Source: Macquaria australasica (taxonomy: Eukaryota > Chordata > Actinopteri > Centrarchiformes > Percichthyidae). From it: a stretch of 64,000 bases of DNA. The notes under the pieces are model-generated. The model made no database searches and had not been told where the DNA came from. It saw only the letters and a program-made list of their open reading frames with translations. Below are positions 49,201-58,200 of the stretch, in pieces; positions within the stretch are counted from its first letter, which is position 1, and the number at the start of each line of letters is the position of its first letter. The stretch lies in the NCBI GenBank assembly GCA_005408345.1, contig SEMN01001239.1, forward strand, positions 1 to 64,000, in the 5' to 3' direction. The translations under genes and the position numbers were made by a program.

Positions 49201-52200
49201 GTAGATGGCCAGGTGCATGTGCGTCGCTTACCTGGGGAAGACATGGCACCAGGATGCACTATGGGAAGAAGGCAAGCCGGTGGAGGCAGTGTGATGCTTT
49301 GGGCAATGTTCTGCTGGGAAACCTTGGGTCCTGCCATTCATGTGGATGTTACTTTGACACGTACCACCTACCTAAACATTGTTGCAGACCAAGTACACCC
49401 CTTCATGGAAACAGTATTCCCTAATGGCAGTGGCCTCTTTCAGCAGGATAATGTGCCCTGCCACACTGCAAAAATGGTTCAGGAATGGTTTGAGCAACAC
49501 GACAACGAGTTCAAGGTGTTGACTTGGCTTCCAAATTCCCCAGATCTCAATCCAATCGAGCATCTGTGGGATGTGCTGGACAAACAGGTCCAATCCATGG
49601 AGGCCCCACCTCGCAACTTACAGGACTTAAAGGATCTGCTGCTAACATCTTGGTGCCAGATACCACAGCACACCTTCAGAGGTCTAGTGGAGTCCATGCC
49701 TTGATGGGTCAGTGCTGTTTTGGTGGCAAAAGGGGGACCTACACAATATTAGGCAGGTGGTCATAATGTTATGGCTGATTGGTGTATGTTATAGATACAA
49801 AATGAATCCTGATCCTGCAGTTGTGGTGCATCATTCATCACAAGTCTGGCATGAGTCAGGATTTAGGCCTCTGTTGGGCTGAGTGCTTTTGACGACATTA
49901 CATCACAGGGCCTTTCTGTGTGGAGTCTGCATGTTCTCCCTGTGTTTACGTGGGTTTCCTTTGGGTGCTCCAGTTTCCCCCACCTTAAAAACATGTATGT
50001 TAGGTTCCTTCTCCTGCCAGTGCCCTTGACTAAGCACTTGACCGTGGCTGCCCACTGATGCTAACACTTAGGGTGGGTTAAATGTACAGAAAGAATTTCC
50101 CTACGAGGATCAATAAAGGAGAACTTAACTTAAAATGAGCCTGTATTAGCAAGTGTCTTAAAATCCCTTCTAAGAATCGTGCTGAAATCTCAACAAGGAC
50201 TAAAACCAGTCCTAGCTCAGGACATGACTGAGTTATTGATGAAGGGTCCTACCTGAATTACTCAGGGGAGAGAGTGTGATTTAACTGTTTTAGGACCCTA
50301 ATAGCTTTGCAGTTGTGGTTTGGACTATTAGACAGTGGCAAAATTCAAAATAGCACAGGTTTTTTTAAAAGCCACCATTTTAATTTTTGTTTTTAGGTAA
50401 ATGTCATAGGCAACTAGGTAACCTATGTAACTGTACAGTGTATATTTGAAAATATGATGCCCAAATTAATAAATAATTCAAATCTCATAGTGATATTTAC
50501 CAATACACACAGTAGACAAGCTTTGGAAAAACATAAGCAAGCTACTGGAGTGGCTTAAACAATAAATGTATTTACAAATTAAAAGAGTAGGGAATTCAAT
50601 ATTAGAAATCTATTATTTCATATTATAGTGGGACTGTATTATTTAAAAGATATGTTTATATTGTTGTAGTCATAGTCCTTCATCTTCAAATGTACGATGC
50701 TGAGGTGTTGCCATATGTATGCACTGCACACTTGTGTAACGACCTCCACACCAGTTATGGTGTTCATGGCACACAAAGTCATGACAACCATATAAACAAT
50801 CTCCTGTACATGAACACATCTGCTCAATGTGAACAAAATAACAAACACTGTACAGTACAATGGCACTACAGATAAAGGTTATTATATCTGATATGCACTG
50901 AACACCCAGTCTCTGCTCCCTCCCTGTGATCCTGTCACTCTCTCCTGTGCACTGCTCTAACCCATTTCTCTCCTGTCTGCTTTATTCCATGCCTGGCAGA
51001 CGGCCCAGAAATTAGCCCAGAACAGGAAGAAGGTGCAGTACCTACATATCTGTCACAGCATCTCTTTTTTCTCTCCTTGGCTCTTTGTCTCTTTTTGTGT
51101 CTGTCTGTGTATATCATTGTCCTGTCCTTTGTGTTCTCTTCAGTGTTCTGTCATTCTGATGAATTGTTGACATTTTCCTGAATCCAGCAACCAGCTTTGT
51201 ATTGTTGGAAGTGGTGTTCATTGTTTTAGTCCCTCCGTCGGGTCTCCCGTCCCCTCACCATTTTTTCATTCCATATCAGACATTTTCTTACGCCCATAAT
51301 TTGGAACACTATAGTTTTTGTCACACTGATGAACTGCTTGTCGTGGAAGGAATCCCGTTTGCTGGATGCAGGAAACAGCTGTAATCTTTCTGACACTGTG
51401 AGGTCTTACTGGGTTTGTGGTTGTATTGACTGTGCTTTCTCTCTCTGCTGCTGATTCTGTATTATGACTACATCCCCTTGTTGATATCCAACCAAGAGTC
51501 AGATGATAAAATGCAATGTCATATCATCTCTGTGCGTCTAGTACAGACAGAGGTCTGGGATGTGAAAATAAAAGTCTACAGCCATGCCAGCGGCTCTGTG
51601 AGGCTGTAATTAAGCACAACAGTGCTTTGAGCTGAATGCTAAATGTCAGCATGCTAACATGCTCACAATGACGACAATAACATTCTGATGTTATGTAGGT
51701 AATATTTAGCATGGTCACCATCCTAGTATAATGTGTTGGCATGCTAATAAGCACTAATCAAAAACTACAGCTGAGGCTAATGGGGATGTATCTGGGCATA
51801 AACCAAAGAATTAGGCAAATTGATTGATAATGACGCTAGATGAAAAGTCAGGGGTTCATCAAAGTCAATAGGATTCATCCCCTGGGAACCATGAACACAT
51901 GTACCAAATTTCATGGATTTCTGGATTTCATTCTATCCAGAATTTGTTGAGATATTCCAGACTGGACCAAAGTGACGGACAGAGGCACTACCATCCCTAG
52001 AGCGTGGCTACAAGTTAGAATTTGAACGAATTTGAATTTTGAACGTTATTTTGTAATTTTATCTTGTGTAAACTGAAGTGTAATAATAGAAATGTAAGAT
52101 TGACACATTGTCGTTTAAGAGCAGTTAGTGGTGGAAAGTAAGTGCACTTAACAGTTTACAACTGTACACGTACAGTTTTAAAGTCCTTGTACTTTACCTT

Positions 52201-55200
52201 GGTATGACTACTTCAACTGCACGACCATTACATGTAACTCATGGTTAGTTACTTTGATTTTACACACTGACTTATAATAAGCTTTTATAATTATCTTGTA
52301 AAATATGATGTGATTAAACAGCCCAACAGGATATTAACAGTTCAAATCAGCTCCACCTTGACCTGCTGCAACATTAAAATGAGTACTTACAATTTCAGTC
52401 AGTGAACTCATGTGGAATGGATTATAATGTGAATGTAGAATATGTACAGCATTGATATTTGGTGTTAGGGCTCTGACCTCGTCACTCCCCTCAAGGAAAC
52501 AACAAGCTCAACACAGCAGTGGGGAGTGACGATAACTTGCCCCTTAGAGGAACGTAGACTCAGAGCCTACAGTTGGATGCTGAGGTGGAAGTGGGAAGTG
52601 CTATATGATCTATCTAATATATATTATAACTAGAGCTTGATAGCAGAAATAAGTTCTGTAAAAGCCTTTGACCACCTCAAAGTACCATACTTGTCTTTTA
52701 GTCCATTCACCACAAACCAAATATATTTCACATTTGATTACAGATGACAAATAATAAAATACATTTGGACTTTTGGATGATTATTTGGCCATCCCTGGCA
52801 CTTAAAGTCATCATGGTGACATGTCTGAACTTTCAGCTGCATTAGCATGCAATGATAACATCTCTCTGACAACAGTAAAGGCAGGCTTGATGTTCACCGA
52901 TGGGCTGCCTATCACAAGCAAGTTTCAAGAGCACAAATAAATCACCCATGTACATGAATTACTAAAATGTGCTCTCAAATTACTGCCACGTTACTGTAGC
53001 AGTAGGAACTGAAGTTCCAGCTTGTTGTTGTTACTGTAGTCAATTAGTGAGGAGCACCTTGACTGTTAGCAGCAGGCTAGCAGCTGTGTTTTTGGTATTG
53101 AGGTGCCTACAAATACTGAATTAATTCCTTCATATTGATTGTTTGGTTACCAAATGTATTCCATTTGTCATTTGCACATTTATACATCTGTGGTGCCAGC
53201 TGTTATCTCTGACATACCTTAAATATACTGTACAGTACATTCAAATAAAATGTGAACAGTATTCAGTGGTATGTTCTGGTAATTCATGCACCCAAATCAG
53301 TAATTTGAGAACACAAATGACTAATTGATGTGCACTAATTTTCCTCCTTACAAAGACTTGCTGGGCTCCATAGTTTCCATAGTGAATGAAACTGGAAATC
53401 ATAAAACTCTAAAAGACAATGATCCTCTTGACAATTTTGCATACACATAGTTGCAGTCTGTGCGTCGTTCTACATTTCTGTGTTTCGGTCCTGGCCTTTG
53501 TCAAGGCTTTTATGGACACGCATGAAATTTCTCAGCAATCTGTAAAGAATAAAAAGTATGATTTGTAGCAAATGGACTAAAACACAGATATTTAAAGGTA
53601 GCACATACAATGTGTCCTGGAATCAATATTGTCAATCAGAGATCTAACTACATAACATCAGACTAACCACTATCTTGGTGTTAAAGTGATACTCCACTCA
53701 AAATATCTGTGTGCAACATAGATGAAGAATTTAAACCCTGTACCCAGTGAATGTAAAATGTTTCTTTGTTGTTGTTGGATTTGCAGTGGTTCCAGTGGTC
53801 TCCAATACTGACAAGTTTCATGGTGGAAAAAAGTGCTAAAATACTCCTCAGAATATCTTCACCAAAATACTCTATGTGCAAATGCACTGCTACCTATTAC
53901 ATTCTCATGCATAACCTTGTGAAGCTCACAAGCAAGCAGGTGCCCTATTGTGAGCTGAGTACATCTTTGAGCTGGATGCAGGTCCATCAAGCTAGACAGT
54001 AAATGAGCTATGATAAAGCCAGTTCTGTTGGATTAGTAGGTGGGCAAATCAATGGACATGCCTGCTTGTGAGCTGAGATACAAGGAGTTTATTTAGCCAT
54101 ATTTCAGTCAGACTACTTTTATGGAAAGGATGATTATGTGAATGTAAAATATGTACAGCAAAAATATTTGGCGTCTAGGCCCTGACCTTGGCACTCTGCA
54201 CAAGGAAGCACCAAGCTCAGCATAGCAAGGAGTGGGGAGTGATGACAATAACTAGGGCAATGTAGAGCCTACAGGTGGATGCACGGGTGGAAGTGGGGCT
54301 TTTGAAATGCTGTATGAACAGCATCAGCAAGCATCAGCAGAGCTTTAAGGTGAGCTGTGTGGCAGCAGAGCACTGGCGGCTTAAGTAAAGTGAAATAATC
54401 AAAAGCATGTGTTGGGTATGTTACAGTGAGAGGAGTATGCCATGTGAGTGTAGTGGCCGACTCAAGTTGACTGCTTGAACTAGCTCCAGTGTTTAAACAT
54501 GGAGCATATGGATGGACATAGGAGAAGTGACTATGCTGCAGCAGTGGTTTTAGATGCTTCCATGGACCTTTTACTATTGTGAAACCTGGAATCCATTGTA
54601 ATCCATGAATCCCAGTTGGCCACATTGTCCAAGAAGAACTTTTTACATCCACCTTTCAAGAATACAAAGGGTGACTGTTCTGCAGCAATAGTTTCAGCGT
54701 CTGGTCTATTTTTTCCACCCCCTGCGAGTGAATCTGGCACAAAAACACATTATAAACGATATGAGGTATTATATATGATTTAAATGATCTGATTCAGACA
54801 CATGATAGAATATGCATCCTGCAAAAATGTTGATCTTTGCAGTGGAGAAGCTCTGGGAGTTGTATGATTCGCATCACATAACAGCAAAAAAGATCAGATT
54901 ATGAATTTAAAATCATCCATAAATAAAGTAAAAATGACTCAATCATGCTTTTATTATTGTGAATATGTAGCTGCTGACTTAGAGTTTTGTATTGGAATGC
55001 TTACACCCCTTTCCTGAGTTTCCTGTGGTTTGGCTCCTTTCACAGTTTGTGTCAAACTTGAGCTTGCCAAACACCCAACATAATGCAAACACAGTACTCT
55101 GTCACAATTGTGTAAACCAGGAGCAGAGTGAGGGAAAACGCCTGAATTCATTTGATTTTATGTACCATAACATTTACTTTACATCACAGAATTTTTACCA

Positions 55201-58200
55201 CTAAAGTGCTTGTTCTTAGTTCATTACCAATGTTAGAAAGCCAAACAGAAAGTATGTCATGGTAAATAATCGCAGTTCTGAATAAATGTGCCTGCTGCAT
55301 ATTTAGAGAATATATAAGATGACTGGACTGACTATTGACTGATGACTGTTTTGCCCTGTGCATGCGAGTAGACCGGTGCTCAGATTATTTTCAAATGTTC
55401 ATTGTAGCTCAAGTGAGATGACTTATTCCTCAAATTAGTATACCAGGAAGGAGAGCAGGAGGTAAGAGAACATAGTAGTACAGTACAGTTCTACAAAGAG
55501 ATGTAAAGTAATAGTTGTGGTAATGGTATTGATGTTAATATTAATAAAAATAATACTAAGAGTAATGTAATAATAGTAATACTAATAATAAGAGCAATAA
55601 CGGTAATAGCAGCAGTGGGTGTAGAGCAGGAGCACGGGGGCAGCAGGTGGCTGCAACCATAGATCCAGACTCTACAGCTCCAGAGAGAGAGAGAGAGAGA
55701 GAACAACTACGGGAAGAAGTTGAGTTGGTAACAAGCATTGATGGGATATGAGGGCGTACAGATGGAGAGGAGGAGAAAGGAGCTCAGTGCATCATAGGAA
55801 GTCCCCCGGCAGTCTAGGCCTATAGCAGCATAACTAAGGGGGGGCTCAGGGGTCACCTGAGTCAGCCCTACTATAAGCTTTATCAAAGAGGAAAGTCTTA
55901 AGCCTACTCTTAAATGTGGGGAGGTTGTCCGCCTCCCGTACACAAACTGGGATCTGGTTCCACAGGAGAGGAGCTTGATAGCTGAAGGCTCTGGCTCCCA
56001 TTCTACTTTTAGAGACTCTAGGAACCACAAGGAACCCTGCAGTCTGGGAGCGCAGTGCTCTAGTGGGGTAATAGGGTACTATGAGCTCTTTAAGATATGA
56101 TGGTACCTGACCATTTAGGGCTTTGAAGGTGAGGAGAAGGATTTTAAATTCTATTCTGGATTTTACAGGGAAAAATTCTCAGAGTGCACTCGTCTCTGTT
56201 GCATATTTTGATGACGAGGTTAAACCAAATGTAAGACATGGTGGATGGCAACATGTGTAAAGCCCATACCACTTGCTGCAAATCAATTTGCTTCACATCA
56301 CTGCATCACTGTCCAAAGCATGCTGTAGTGTTTGAAACGTTTGTAGGTATGTTTCCTTCTCTAAAGGTAGCCATTGGTTTTCCATTCACTTTACTGTGCT
56401 ATGAAAATCAAAGAGACTTAAAGGAATATTTTGGGAAATACGGGTATGCACTTCTTATTCTTGCCGAGAGTTAGATGAGAGGATTAAAACAATTCTGTTC
56501 TGCTTTGCCATGCTACACTGTTTTGCATAGTGCACTGAAATAAAGGTAGGAAAAACACATTCAAAAAGCTAAACTACGGCATTTTTTGGAAAATGTTAAG
56601 CAGTAGTGTAATGAATTCTGTATTTGCAGTACAGTAAATCGGACAAAAAAAGGGACAAACATTAAGCTCATCTGTTAGGAGTCGTTACAGACAGGGCCGT
56701 ACGCAGGGTTTTAGAAATACTGAGGTCCAAAATCTGAGCTTGCTTGGGGGGTCTGGGGACCCTGATCTAAATATGTACATTTTAAGATGTGTGGAGAGCA
56801 AAAATTGGAAAACAATAGAATGTCAGTGGGCAGTAGCATAAATTATCTGTCAAGCTGTAATACATGAGAATCAGGTAAATGTTGCAAAGAATGATCCACA
56901 CTACAATCTGGAAATGCTGAAAAGGCCACAGTGGGCAGTACCTGCTCTTTTTCTCTCATCTCATCTCCTCATCACCATCTCTCCTTTTTCTCTCACTCTC
57001 CTCGTCTTGTCCCGTATCTCTTCCCTTCCCAAGCTGAGCTTTGATTGACTTATTTTCATTGTCGTCTGTGTCAGTGAAGAAAGTCAACACAGGGTCAAGT
57101 TATATATATGTGCTATGTTAGCGGCCTCTGCTAGGATAATGTTGCAATGAAAATAAAAATATAAAGGGGTACCTCATTTTAACATGAATTTCAACCCTTT
57201 ACACAAACTGAATTGAAAGAAAAGCATTTCAACTTTTATTTAAAGTTTATCAGTCTACCATTGGATGACTGGAATTAACATTAGCTAGCTAGTTAATTCA
57301 CTCAAGTGAAACGAACTAGCTGGCATCATGAGGATGGCCACTGTTACATGTAGTGTGACCACACAGGACCTATTCATCAGGTCCTCTTAGTCAAAGACTT
57401 ACTTTGGGGTTTATAGATCAGAAAGAGCTATTCATTTGGTTGTAATGTAATGTACTGACCTCTAACTGTGAATGTCTGTTCATTCAGGAACATCTTCTCA
57501 CTAACACTTTGGCCTTTTATGTCACTCTGTATGTTATGAATGTGTGTCTAATATTGCTTTGTGAATGTGGTTGTGCATATGTGTGTGTAGGCCCCTGAGG
57601 GTGAGCCTCAGCCCATGACAGAGGTGGACCTCTTCATCTCCACCCAGAGAATCAAAGTGCTCAACGCTGACTCCCAGGTACTCATTCTGACTGAAGAACA
57701 CACTGTAGTGCCTTTTCTTGTCACCTCACTGAGAAAGGACCCTCATTTCACCAGCAATTTAATTATTTCAAGGTCTCTGAGGAACACATTCAAATGGAGC
57801 CAAGTAGCCTGTTTGAGTCTAAAATCCATGCACATACGGTGAATTATGTATCATAACAGAGATGAGATAAGCTCTGGACACAAATGTCATCCATAACTGA
57901 TAGTTATTTTAGTGGTATGCATAGCCCTTGATGTGCTAACAGTGGCTAACTGATAATGTGATAATATTCCAACTGCATTTGCTTTTTACCTACAAATATG
58001 AGCAGACAAGCAGTGGTGACTCTAGCAGCATTGTACATACACTTGCCTGTGTACTGTGTGTGTACCTGGATGGCTAAAAAGTATATCCACAATCATCCCT
58101 GGCCAACAGCAGAATATCTTTCTTGAGAATGTCAATTTTGCATAATATAAATATGACATGACAATATGACACAAGCATAATATTATTGTTGAGATCAGTG

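Larger units (their letters stand above)
44055..50999 (+). other. apba1: apba1 intron before the microexon
   Basis: Holds an L2 tail, a long CA tract, a Tc1 element and a SINE. 44060-45080, 46320-48560 and 50140-50990 contain no recognised gene or RNA. Confidence 0.85.
51033..57590 (+). other. apba1: apba1 intron after the microexon
   Basis: Holds a hAT fragment, two copies of an anonymous repeat and an L2 fragment. 51040-52120, 52620-54120, 54310-55440 and 56780-57580 show no gene. Confidence 0.85.
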
